From NCBI GenBank assembly GCA_025998875.1, contig AP024675.1, positions 1,399,549 through 1,463,548 of the forward strand: DNA of 64,000 nt, given 5' to 3'. This document shows positions 35,205 to 43,134 of the stretch, piece by piece. Each line of letters begins with the position of its first letter. The stretch's first letter is position 1. The translations under genes and the position numbers were made by a program. Source of the DNA: Bacteroidota bacterium. Lineage in GTDB: Bacteria > Bacteroidota > Rhodothermia > JANXDC01. The notes under the pieces were generated by a model. It did not search any database. It saw nothing but the letters and a program-made list of their open reading frames with translations, and was not told the DNA's origin.

Positions 35205-35213
35205 AGGGGCTTG

Positions 35214-35268
35214 GAGGGCGCGTATTCCGGTTGCGCTTCAGGACGAGGGCGCGTATTTTCACGCGCCC
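35214..35268. repeat. Short direct repeats and perfect inverted repeat
   Basis: In the 128-base gap after the ABC gene a 13-base sequence GAGGGCGCGTATT occurs at 35214-35226 and again at 35245-35257. The second copy forms a perfect 8-base inverted repeat, GGGCGCGT (35247-35254) / ACGCGCCC (35261-35268), with a six-base loop. No T-run follows, so it is not a standard terminator; a regulator site or RNA structure is possible. Confidence 0.45.
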
Positions 35269-35332
35269 TACCACGTGTAGCCGGCTATTTTCCGGGGCTC
35301 AACGGGGCGTTGCATCACAAGGAGGCTTGCGG

Positions 35333-35797
35333 ATGGCGTCATCTCAAAACACGATTCAGAACCTGCTCAAGATTGTCCTGGCTGTCCTGATCGTCGTGCT
35401 GGGCTATCTGCTATACCGCTCCATTACGGATCCGTGGCGGGAGTACGAGCGGCAGCAACGGATGACGGAGCTGGTCCGGATCCGGATGGACAATATCCGA
35501 ACGGCCGAACGAGAATTTTTCCGAGCTTTTGGCCGCTATACGGCCAACTGGGATTCGCTGATCTGGTTTCTGAAGACGGATTCTCTTCTGCAGGCGCGGC
35601 TCGATAGCCTTTTCCCCCGGTATGTGGGCACGCGCTTTATTCCCGATTCCCTGCCGTTTTCTCCTCGCACGGGCAAGCGCTTTATCCTCTTCGTCAACGA
35701 CACGGCGAAGGTCTATTTCCTCAAAGATCCCGACGGCCCGGACTTTATCGGCGACTCGGTCGACGGAACTCGAGTCCACGTGGCCAGCTGGGAGTAG
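35333..35797 (+). CDS. Uncharacterised single-pass membrane protein
   Basis: A 154-residue protein with a strong AAGGAGG and one N-terminal helix (about 12-29, LLKIVLAVLIVVLGYLLY). A short charged helix (REYERQQRMTELVRIRMDN) and a compact globular domain follow. The layout recalls small proteins with an N-terminal anchor, but I do not recognise the family. It is 13 bases before the next unknown gene; the two likely work together. Confidence 0.7.
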   Translation: MASSQNTIQNLLKIVLAVLIVVLGYLLYRSITDPWREYERQQRMTELVRIRMDNIRTAEREFFRAFGRYTANWDSLIWFLKTDSLLQARLDSLFPRYVGTRFIPDSLPFSPRTGKRFILFVNDTAKVYFLKDPDGPDFIGDSVDGTRVHVASWE

Positions 35798-35810
35798 GCT
35801 TGTTCCTTAC

Positions 35811-36698
35811 ATGGACCGCCTGAGGGTGGGTATTGCCTTCGAAGGCGCGCTGCTGTACTACGCCGAGGTGGAGCACGCCCCCTCGACGCGGCGGCTGCTG
35901 CGGCTCGGGCTGTGCGAGTTCGCTTTTCCCCTGGAGCCCGTTCTCCTGGGGCGTCCCGCTCCGAGTTCCCTCCGGTCCATCCAGGAAGCCCTCGAGAGCG
36001 TACTGGAGCGTTCTCGAGCCACCCAGCTCACTGTAGCCGTCTCGCTGCGCGATCTGCCGCATGCCTTCATCCCTATGCCGGTCGAGGCCTCTGCCCAGGA
36101 ACAGACGCAGGCGGCCTGGTGGGAGCTCGCTCAGCTGTACCCCGGCCTCTCTGCCGATGGCCATCGGCTCACGCTCTATGCGCATCGTCGAGCCGAGGAG
36201 CCGGGAGCGGTGCTGGCCGTGGCCATTCCGGTGGAGTGGTATACGCTCTGGCGCCGGATTCTGGAGCGCCTTTCCATCCGGACGATCCGGATTGTGCCCA
36301 CTCTGGTGGCCGCCGAGCAGGTATGGGAGAGCTATCCCGAAAGCGGTTCCGGAAACGTCTTCCTCCTCGGCCTGCATTCCGAATACGGGGAGATGGCCCT
36401 ATGCCTGGAGGGAACCTGGGTTGCGGCGGCCAGCTATCCTGTGGGAGATCCGGCTAACGTGGCCTACTTCGGGCTTCGCCTGCTCGGGGAGCTGGGGATC
36501 GCGTTGAGCCGCCTGGAGCGGATTTTCTGGTATGGCAGCGCCAGCGAGGTGGACATCGACATGGTGCGGGAGATTCTGGGCCGGCCGGTGGAGCGCCTGG
36601 ATCCCTTCTGCGGGCTTCAGTACCCCTGGGATCGCCTGCCGGCGGATCTGCCCGTGGCTGTTCATGTACTCTCCATTGGGGCGGCGCTAAAGGCATGA
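35811..36698 (+). CDS. Uncharacterised protein, possibly ASKHA/PilM-like
   Basis: A 295-residue protein with no signal peptide. The opening RVGIAFEGALLYYAEVEH and later NVFLLGLHSEYGEMALCLEG read like the two phosphate-binding strands of an actin-like ATPase (ASKHA/PilM fold), but the glycines and acidic residues needed for ATP are not clear. This is a weak structural guess. The stop overlaps rsmD by four bases. Confidence 0.6.
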   Translation: MDRLRVGIAFEGALLYYAEVEHAPSTRRLLRLGLCEFAFPLEPVLLGRPAPSSLRSIQEALESVLERSRATQLTVAVSLRDLPHAFIPMPVEASAQEQTQAAWWELAQLYPGLSADGHRLTLYAHRRAEEPGAVLAVAIPVEWYTLWRRILERLSIRTIRIVPTLVAAEQVWESYPESGSGNVFLLGLHSEYGEMALCLEGTWVAAASYPVGDPANVAYFGLRLLGELGIALSRLERIFWYGSASEVDIDMVREILGRPVERLDPFCGLQYPWDRLPADLPVAVHVLSIGAALKA

Positions 36699-37264
36699 TG
36701 CGCATCATTGCCGGTCACTTCAAAGGGCGTCGGCTCTATGTCCCGGCGGGGGCGCGTATTCGCCCCACAAGCGAACGGGTGCGCGCGGCGGTGTTCAACT
36801 TCCTCCAGCACCGGGTTGACTGGCATAAGGTCCGGGTCCTGGACCTGTTTGCCGGAACCGGTTCGCTCGGGCTGGAGGCCTTGAGTCGGGGCGCCCGGTG
36901 GGCGACTTTTGTGGAAAAACATCCGCTGGCGCTGGGGTTTATCCGAACCACGCTCGCCTCCTGGGGGATCTCGGACCGAGCCGAGCTGGTGCGCGCCCCC
37001 GTGGAGCGCTATCTGGAGCGGGTGCGCGAAGCATTCGAGGTGATCTTCGTCGATCCTCCCTACGGGTATCCGGCCTATGAGGAGCTGCTCCGGCGTATTC
37101 GGGATTCGGCCGCCTACGGGCCTCAGACCTGGTTGGTGCTGGAGCATGGACGGGGGATTTCCTGGGAAGGGCATCCCGACTGGGTCGATACCCGCCGCTA
37201 CGGGCGGACCGTGGTCAGCTATTTTCATCCCGAACCCCCGGCTTCATGGGAGGCCGGTCCATGA
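36695..37264 (+). CDS. rsmD: 16S rRNA (guanine-966-N2)-methyltransferase
   Basis: A 189-residue SAM methyltransferase. The N-terminus RIIAGHFKGRRLYVP and PTSERVRAAVFNFL are typical of RsmD, LDLFAGTGSLGLEALSRGA binds SAM, and VDPPYGYPAY is the catalytic DPPY motif. It modifies G966 of 16S rRNA. The ATGATG start overlaps the upstream stop and its own stop overlaps coaD, the usual pairing. Confidence 0.95.
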   Translation: MMRIIAGHFKGRRLYVPAGARIRPTSERVRAAVFNFLQHRVDWHKVRVLDLFAGTGSLGLEALSRGARWATFVEKHPLALGFIRTTLASWGISDRAELVRAPVERYLERVREAFEVIFVDPPYGYPAYEELLRRIRDSAAYGPQTWLVLEHGRGISWEGHPDWVDTRRYGRTVVSYFHPEPPASWEAGP

Positions 37265-37746
37265 AACGCGCGCTCTATCCGGGCACGTTCGATCCCGTCA
37301 CCAACGGCCATCTGGATATTCTCCGGCGAGCCTGTCGGCTGTTCGATGAGGTGTGGGTGGCTGTGGGCGTCAACCCGGCCAAGCAGACCCTGTTTTCGCT
37401 CGAAGAGCGGCTGGAGTTGCTCCAGCGCTCCGTGGCCGGATGGCCCGGGGTGCAGGTCGTGGCCTTCGAGGGATTGCTGGTTGATTTCGCCCGATCCGTG
37501 GGCGCATGCGCCGTGGTGCGGGGCCTGCGTCAGGTGAGCGATTTCGACTACGAGTTCCAGATGGCGCTCACCAACCGCCGTATGGCCCCGGATATCGAGA
37601 CCGTCTTTCTGATGCCCGCTCAGGAATACACCGTGCTTTCCGCCTCCCTGGTGCGGGAGATCGCCCGATGGGGAGGGGATGTGCGCCCGTTCGTGCCCGA
37701 ACCGGTCCTGGAGGCCCTCGAGCGCCGATTACGGCAGGGTGCGTAG
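37261..37746 (+). CDS. coaD: Phosphopantetheine adenylyltransferase
   Basis: A 161-residue nucleotidyltransferase for the fourth step of CoA synthesis. Signatures are YPGTFDPVTNGHLDIL with the HxGH-equivalent NGHL, VVRGLRQVSDFDYEFQMA, and EYTVLSASLVREIA. Its ATG overlaps the rsmD stop (ATGA). The last 18 bases overlap the convergent BatA-like gene. Confidence 0.97.
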   Translation: MKRALYPGTFDPVTNGHLDILRRACRLFDEVWVAVGVNPAKQTLFSLEERLELLQRSVAGWPGVQVVAFEGLLVDFARSVGACAVVRGLRQVSDFDYEFQMALTNRRMAPDIETVFLMPAQEYTVLSASLVREIARWGGDVRPFVPEPVLEALERRLRQGA

Positions 37747-38703
37747 TCGCGTGCCGGAGAGCACCAGATCCAGAAGCAACAGGATCAGCGCGGCCAGTAG
37801 CGGATAGGCGTACAGGGGTTGTCGGACCCCGGAGGGGGGCGTTTCGATGCGGTAGCGCTCCAGTTGATTGATCTCCTCATATACCCGGGCCAGGGCCGCG
37901 TTGTCCGTTGCCCGGAAATAGTGTCCCCCCGTGCGCTCGGCGATCGCACGCAGAAGGGGCTCATCTACGTCGGCGCGCACCATCACATATCGACGGCCGA
38001 ATATGGGATCGTCGATCGGGTAGGGGGCTTCTCCGGCGGAGCCCACCCCGATGGTATAGACCCGGATGCCGAGCTGACGAGCCAACTCGGTGGCTGTTTG
38101 CGGGTCGATCTCCCCCTGGTTGTTCTTTCCGTCGGTTAGAAGCACCACCACCCGGCTGGGGGCGCGGGAGGTGCGCAGCAGGCGCAGGGCGGTTGCCAGT
38201 CCCATACCGATGGCCGTGCCGTCTTCGAGCAGATCCAGCCGGAGCCCATCGAGCACCCGCAATAGAAAGCCGTGATCGGTGACGGGGGGGCAGGCCGCGT
38301 ACGCCTCTCCGGCGAAGGCCACCAGGCCGATGCGGTCGTTGGGCCGGTTCTGGATAAAGGTGCGCGCCATCTGTCGGGCCGCCTCAAAACGATTGGGATG
38401 CAGATCTTCGGCCTGCATGCTTCCCGAAAGGTCCATGGCCAGCACGATATCGATCCCCATGCGGGCTTCGGGAGGGGTGCCCAGGGGGCGTTCCGGGCCG
38501 GCCAGCGCCAGCACACCGAGGACAAAGGCGGCCGAGCGCACAAGGGGGGAGAGCAGACGCAGGGCGCCTCCGGATCCGGGCATCCGGGGAAAGCCGGATA
38601 CAGGGCTCCTCGGCCTTCTTCGCTCCCGCCACAGATGCAGGGCCCAGTAAACCGGTAAGAGGGCGAGCAGGAGCAGCCAGTACGGCGCAGCGAGAACGAT
38701 CAT
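37729..38703 (-). CDS. BatA-like VWA-domain membrane protein
   Basis: A 324-residue protein with two N-terminal helices, a VWA domain with intact MIDAS residues (MDLSGSM, then TDGKNNQG) and a C-terminal helix. This is the Bat/DUF58 operon type, common in Bacteroidota and linked in some species to aerotolerance or envelope stress. It is the last gene of a minus-strand set, starting at ATGA overlapping the previous gene. Confidence 0.85.
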   Translation of the reverse strand: MIVLAAPYWLLLLALLPVYWALHLWRERRRPRSPVSGFPRMPGSGGALRLLSPLVRSAAFVLGVLALAGPERPLGTPPEARMGIDIVLAMDLSGSMQAEDLHPNRFEAARQMARTFIQNRPNDRIGLVAFAGEAYAACPPVTDHGFLLRVLDGLRLDLLEDGTAIGMGLATALRLLRTSRAPSRVVVLLTDGKNNQGEIDPQTATELARQLGIRVYTIGVGSAGEAPYPIDDPIFGRRYVMVRADVDEPLLRAIAERTGGHYFRATDNAALARVYEEINQLERYRIETPPSGVRQPLYAYPLLAALILLLLDLVLSGTRLRTLP

Positions 38704-39584
38704 GGCCGCTCCTCCCGAAGCAGAGTATGCAGTAGCCGGGATACTTCCCGATGCACTGTAAGGGCCTCCTCGGGGTCGGGTTGGTGGCGGGCGAACTTGA
38801 CCAGATCGGCCTTCTCCAGCACGATGTGCAGGGATTTTAGAGCCGACTCAGGCCAGCGCTGCCGACGCGCCAGCTCGAGCAGCTCGGTGGTCGTGCGTTC
38901 CCGGGCCGGTAGGCCCGTTTCCTCATCCAGAAGGGCGCGCACGAGTTCGCCCAGCTCCAGGATGAAGGCCCCGGGATCGGCCCTCGGATCGGCCCCTAAT
39001 GCGAGCAGCCGTTCGCGGGCCCGCCGGCGGGGGCTCGGGGGACTGGCAGGGGGCCTGTAGAGATCGGTACGGACCCTCCAGAACACGCCCAGCATCCAGA
39101 TCAGCAAAGCGGCCAGTACCAGATAAGCCGGCCACAGGGGGGGAGGGTCAGTCTGAAGCGCGGTTTTGAGCTCGGCCACATCGACAAGGGTGTCGGATAG
39201 CACGGAGAAGACCCGGAGCGGGGGGGAAAACAGGGGTAGCTCTTCTGTCACCCCCGAGGGTTGCTGGATAATCGCTCGCCACCGAAGCCGAAGCACGGTA
39301 TCGGCCACCAGGGGCAGGAGCTCCAGACGCACGCTATCCCGCATGCGGTTCGGGCCCACGGACTCCGCGGGCCAGCGCAGAAAGGTCAGCACCTGGACAC
39401 GGGCGCTGTCCACTTCCGGCGGCAGGGGCCAGCGTACCCGAAGGGATTCGGGGCGTTCCAGAACGATGATCCATCCCGTGCGATCGCCCAGGTGTACCGT
39501 GTCGGCACCGCGCCAGTACATGCGCACCTGTACCGTATCCGGGTCCCAGGAAAAAAGCAGTAGCCCGAGGATCCAGGAGCCCAT
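38700..39584 (-). CDS. Membrane protein of the Bat/DUF58 operon
   Basis: A 294-residue protein with a leader (SWILGLLLFSW), an extracytoplasmic beta-rich part, a helix at about 155-175 (PAYLVLAALLIWMLGVFW) and a cytoplasmic helical domain with RERTTTELLELARR. This topology resembles DUF4381/BatD-like partners that sit between DUF58 and VWA proteins. It starts at ATG 39584, sharing a base with the DUF58 stop, or at GTG 39587; the frame open to 39800 lies antisense within DUF58 and is not the gene. Confidence 0.75.
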   Translation of the reverse strand: MGSWILGLLLFSWDPDTVQVRMYWRGADTVHLGDRTGWIIVLERPESLRVRWPLPPEVDSARVQVLTFLRWPAESVGPNRMRDSVRLELLPLVADTVLRLRWRAIIQQPSGVTEELPLFSPPLRVFSVLSDTLVDVAELKTALQTDPPPLWPAYLVLAALLIWMLGVFWRVRTDLYRPPASPPSPRRRARERLLALGADPRADPGAFILELGELVRALLDEETGLPARERTTTELLELARRQRWPESALKSLHIVLEKADLVKFARHQPDPEEALTVHREVSRLLHTLLREERP

Positions 39585-40468
39585 CACCTCTGCATCCGGG
39601 TCTGGAAAAACGCCCTGAGGGGCTCGACAAAGGAGCGGCTTACATCGATCTCGATTCCGTCGACAGAGGCACTTCGACAGGCCTCCTGCCAGCGGGCGCG
39701 TTCCTGTGCGTAGGCCTGTTGCCATCGCAGACGCACCTCCGGACGGAGGGTGTCCAGCCATCGCCGTTGGCCTGTTTCCAGGTCCTCTACGGCCATCCAT
39801 CCCACAGGAACGAGCGCGGCCTCGCGCGGGTCGAAAGTGCGGATGAAGACCACATCGTGCCGTGCCCGCAACATGCGGAGCGGGCGCGTGTAATCCGGGG
39901 CGCGGCCATCGGAGATCACGGCCACGATACTGCGGCGTTTGAGCAGGCGGCGTGCGAACTCCAGCGCTTCGGACAGGTTCGTGCCCCGACCCTGGGGGCG
40001 AAAGGCGACCAGCTCCCGCAGGAGCTGAAACACATGCCCGCGCCCCTTTCGGGGGGGTAGAACCCGCTCGATGCGGTCGGAAAACAGCACCAGGCCAGCC
40101 CGGTCCCGGTTTCGCAGCGCGCTGAGGGCCAACAGGGCGGCGATCTCTGCGGCCACCTCGGCTTTGAGTCGAGATCCGGACCCGAAGCGCTGGGAGGCGG
40201 AGATATCCAGCAGGATGAGCAGGGCCTGTTCGCGCTCTTCCTCGAAGACCTTCACGTACGGTTGCCCCAGGCGGGCCGAGGTGTTCCAGTCGATCGTGCG
40301 CACCTCGTCTCCGGGTTGATAGGGGCGAACCTCGGAGAAGGTCAGTCCGCGGCCCTTAAAGGCGGCCCGATACTCGCCCCCGAAGAGGTGATCCACCAGT
40401 CCCTTGATGCGCACCTCCAGACGGCGCACCTGGGCCAGCAGGCGGTATAGATCCAGCAGCGGCTCCAT
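39584..40468 (-). CDS. DUF58 protein of the Bat-like operon
   Basis: A 294-residue cytoplasmic protein. The DUF58 signature appears as FSEVRPYQPGDEVRTIDWN and SARLGQPYVKVFEEEREQ, followed by a VWA-like fold with LLDISAS (Asp-x-Ser) and SDGRAPD. DUF58 proteins usually pair with a MoxR ATPase; here the only MoxR is 12 kb away at 52.8 kb. No Shine-Dalgarno is visible before the ATG; the leader is instead the U-rich tail of the tRNA terminator. Confidence 0.88.
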   Translation of the reverse strand: MEPLLDLYRLLAQVRRLEVRIKGLVDHLFGGEYRAAFKGRGLTFSEVRPYQPGDEVRTIDWNTSARLGQPYVKVFEEEREQALLILLDISASQRFGSGSRLKAEVAAEIAALLALSALRNRDRAGLVLFSDRIERVLPPRKGRGHVFQLLRELVAFRPQGRGTNLSEALEFARRLLKRRSIVAVISDGRAPDYTRPLRMLRARHDVVFIRTFDPREAALVPVGWMAVEDLETGQRRWLDTLRPEVRLRWQQAYAQERARWQEACRSASVDGIEIDVSRSFVEPLRAFFQTRMQR

Positions 40469-40477
40469 GCGAGGGGG

Positions 40478-40514
40478 AAAATAAAAAACCCGCCCCGGTC
40501 AACCAAGGCGGGTT
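40478..40514 (-). terminator. Intrinsic terminator of tRNA-Pro
   Basis: On the minus strand AACCCGCC (40514-40507) pairs perfectly with GGCGGGTT (40494-40487) around a 12-base loop, followed by a T-run. It lies six bases beyond the tRNA 3' end and directly before the DUF58 gene, so it probably ends the tRNA transcript. Confidence 0.85.
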
Positions 40515-40519
40515 CGGCG

Positions 40520-40593
<74 letters not shown>

Positions 40594-40598
40594 AACGA

Positions 40599-40630
40599 CG
40601 CAGGTAAAGTTCGCATGCCGGCATGGCAAA
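40599..40630 (-). promoter_or_regulatory. Possible tRNA-Pro promoter
   Basis: On the minus strand TTTG (40630-40627) and TACCTGCG (40606-40599) are 20 bases apart and lie just before the tRNA. TACCTGCG differs from TAnnTTTG at two bases, so this is tentative. Confidence 0.35.
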
Positions 40631-40694
40631 ACGCAAGCCGCTCGGCCCTGCGGCATGCGGTGGTGGGATGGGAGAGGCGCGTTGCGGGCAGCGA

Positions 40695-42317
40695 TCAGGT
40701 CTCATACGTGTCGGGCAGATCATTCTCATAGAGCACCACATCTCCCGGCCGAAGCACCTGACGGAGGTGCTCGTTGGCCTCAAAGAGGCTCCGGAATATC
40801 CGAACTCGTTTTCGCGGGAACCCCGCCTCCTGCAGGCCTTCCTGGATGGGACGTGTGCGCTCCGGGCCGATGAGCAGCACCTCATCGGCATGTTGGGCGA
40901 TGAGGCGCCCCAGTTCGCGGTTGAAGGCGGCCTCCTCCGGGCCCAGTTCGATCATGCCGGGGGTGACCACGAAGCGTCGGCCCGTGCGGAATTGTCCGAG
41001 GATCTCCAGCGCGTTCTGCGCGCCCACGGGGTTGGAGTTGAAAGCGTCGTCGATGATGTAGACGCCCTCTCGTTCCAGGAGCTGTAAGCGGTGGGGAACG
41101 GGCTCCAGACGTCCCACGGCGCGCGCTATCGCACCGGGTTCCACGCCCAGATGTCGGGCTACGGCTATGGCCAGCAGGATGTTCGTTACGTTGTGCCGGC
41201 CCAACAGGCGGGTGCGCAGCGGCTGTGCCCATCCGGTCTCGCGCTCCAGGAGCTCAAACTCCGTTCCCCGGGGGCCGTATCGGATGGCCCGGGCCACGTA
41301 ATCGGCCTCCGAGCGGAGGGTACTGATCGTGCGCACGGGCACGTGTCGGGTGCGGAGGGCGTCTTCGGCCAGAGCCGGGTAATCGATGTTGAAGACAGCC
41401 AGCCCGTCTGCGGGCAGCGATGCGATGAGCTCGTACTTCGTGCGCCGGATGGCCTCCACCGAGCCGAAGGTTTCCAGATGGGCCACGCCCAGCGCGGTCA
41501 GCACGCCGATGCGTGGAGGGGTGATCTGGCAGAGCTCCTCGATGTTGCCGGGGTACCGGGCGCCCATCTCGACGATGAGCACCTGATGCTGAGGGGTAAG
41601 CTGCTCGTTGATCACCTTGCAGATCCCCATCGGGGTGTTGTAGCTGCCCGGGGTGGCCAGCACGTGGAAGCGGCTTTTGAGGATTTCGGCCAGGATGAAC
41701 TTCGTGCTGGTTTTCCCGTAACTGCCCGTGATGCCAATCACAAGCAGATCAGGCTGGCGGGCCAGTCGCATCCGGGCCCGACGCTTAAACCCTTCCTGAA
41801 TACGGCTTTCCACGGGGGAGAGCAACCAGGCCGCCCCGTAAATAAGGGCGGGAATGGCCAGGATGGAGCCGTGCAGGCCAATAAGCCAGGCCCCCCAGGC
41901 CGGGGGTAAATCGAGCAGGAGCTGGCCGGCGGGGATGATCCCGGCCAGCAAGATGACCAACAACAGGCTCACCAGCAGGAGCCTTCTGAGGCGCCAGGTG
42001 TAGACGAGGGGTTTTTTCTCCTTCCGGCGTCGGTACTGGGGGGCGCGGGAGAGCCAGTAAGCCAACAATCCGCCTCCGAGCAACAGGGCGACCCCGGGGT
42101 CTGGATTCCACCAAGCCCCCAGCAACAGGAACGCCATGAGCAGGTCCGCAGGGAGGAGCACTTGCGAGCGATTACGGGCCAGCCATTTGCGGTAGAAATC
42201 AAACTTGTATCCTTCCAGCTGGAAGACGTGCAGGAAAAACCGGAGCCGAAGCCAGCCGTAATACCCCGCCCCACCGAGCACCGCCGCAAGGCCGATCCAG
42301 GAAATGAGCGCCATCAT
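40695..42317 (-). CDS. murF: MurF-like Mur ligase with N-terminal membrane domain
   Basis: A 540-residue protein. The N-terminal roughly 160 residues contain about five hydrophobic helices. A complete Mur ligase follows: ATP loop VIGITGSYGKTSTKF, GSYNTPMGICKVIN, the EMGARYPGNIEEL segment typical of MurF, and DDAFNSNPVGAQNAL in the C-terminal domain. MurF adds D-Ala-D-Ala to UDP-MurNAc-tripeptide. Ordinary MurF is soluble, about 450 residues, with a different N-terminal UDP-binding domain; here a membrane domain seems to replace it. Whether this is the essential MurF or a relative acting on a lipid-linked or other substrate is open. The start is ATG 42317 or 42314, overlapping the hydrolase stop. 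Confidence 0.75.
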   Translation of the reverse strand: MMALISWIGLAAVLGGAGYYGWLRLRFFLHVFQLEGYKFDFYRKWLARNRSQVLLPADLLMAFLLLGAWWNPDPGVALLLGGGLLAYWLSRAPQYRRRKEKKPLVYTWRLRRLLLVSLLLVILLAGIIPAGQLLLDLPPAWGAWLIGLHGSILAIPALIYGAAWLLSPVESRIQEGFKRRARMRLARQPDLLVIGITGSYGKTSTKFILAEILKSRFHVLATPGSYNTPMGICKVINEQLTPQHQVLIVEMGARYPGNIEELCQITPPRIGVLTALGVAHLETFGSVEAIRRTKYELIASLPADGLAVFNIDYPALAEDALRTRHVPVRTISTLRSEADYVARAIRYGPRGTEFELLERETGWAQPLRTRLLGRHNVTNILLAIAVARHLGVEPGAIARAVGRLEPVPHRLQLLEREGVYIIDDAFNSNPVGAQNALEILGQFRTGRRFVVTPGMIELGPEEAAFNRELGRLIAQHADEVLLIGPERTRPIQEGLQEAGFPRKRVRIFRSLFEANEHLRQVLRPGDVVLYENDLPDTYET

Positions 42318-43120
42318 GCCGTTGCTTCCAGAAATTCCCGTATCAGACGACAGACCGTATCGGGTTGATCCCGGAAGAGGTAGTGTCCGGCTTGGGGCAA
42401 GACCACAAGCCGCGATCCCGCAATCCCATCTCGAAGCCGGTAAGCCTGGTCCAGTGGGGTGGTGTGATCCTGTTCGCCCCAGAGGATGAGGGTGGGCAGC
42501 CGGATGTGGGCCAGCAGAGCGTCGAGGTGGTCAGTGACGACGCGCACGAAGACCTCTCGCATCACGCCTTGGGCGTGGCGGTAGTCGGCGGATCCGAGCA
42601 TACGCCACAGCGGGCTCTGGCGCAGCCGCTCCAGGGCGCGTCCTCTCCAGGGTTCAGGTAACAGCAGGAAGGGGCTTTTGAGGGTCTGGGCCATCAGGCG
42701 TCGGGCGTAGTAACGCCAGTTGCGGCGCGGGCGCAGGCCGGCCGCGGCCAGCAGCACAAGCCGATCCAGAGGGTCTCGGATCCGGGGATCGGCCGCCCAG
42801 CGGAGGGCAATGCGCCCGCCGAAGGAATGACCGATGAGGCAGAGCCCGTTGTCGATCCCCTCGGCTCGGGCCAGCTCGGCCATGGCCTCCGCATAGCGCG
42901 TCACGTTCCAGGGCTCCGGGGGCGGGGGGCTGAAACCGAATCCGGGCAGGTCAACGGCATAGACCCGGTATTCTGTGGCCAGACACGCCACCAGGGGGGC
43001 CATATCCAGCGCTCGGGAGCCCCATCCATGAAGCACCATGACCGGCCTGTGGCCGGCGCCATGAATGCTGTAACGGATCAGGGAATCAAACAGGGTTCGA
43101 TGCCGGGTGGGATGCCGCAT
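42314..43120 (-). CDS. Alpha/beta-fold hydrolase
   Basis: A 268-residue hydrolase with oxyanion segment VLHGWGSRALD, nucleophile elbow IGHSFGGRIAL (GxSxG), acid in LWGEQDHTTPL and the catalytic His in PQAGHYLF. The substrate is unknown; it could be an ester or lactone. It starts 14 bases after the CHAT gene, and its stop overlaps the MurF-like start. An open frame extends to 43447 but lies inside the CHAT gene in another frame, so 43120 is preferred. Confidence 0.88.
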   Translation of the reverse strand: MRHPTRHRTLFDSLIRYSIHGAGHRPVMVLHGWGSRALDMAPLVACLATEYRVYAVDLPGFGFSPPPPEPWNVTRYAEAMAELARAEGIDNGLCLIGHSFGGRIALRWAADPRIRDPLDRLVLLAAAGLRPRRNWRYYARRLMAQTLKSPFLLLPEPWRGRALERLRQSPLWRMLGSADYRHAQGVMREVFVRVVTDHLDALLAHIRLPTLILWGEQDHTTPLDQAYRLRDGIAGSRLVVLPQAGHYLFRDQPDTVCRLIREFLEATA

Positions 43121-43134
43121 AGGTCGACGACAAG

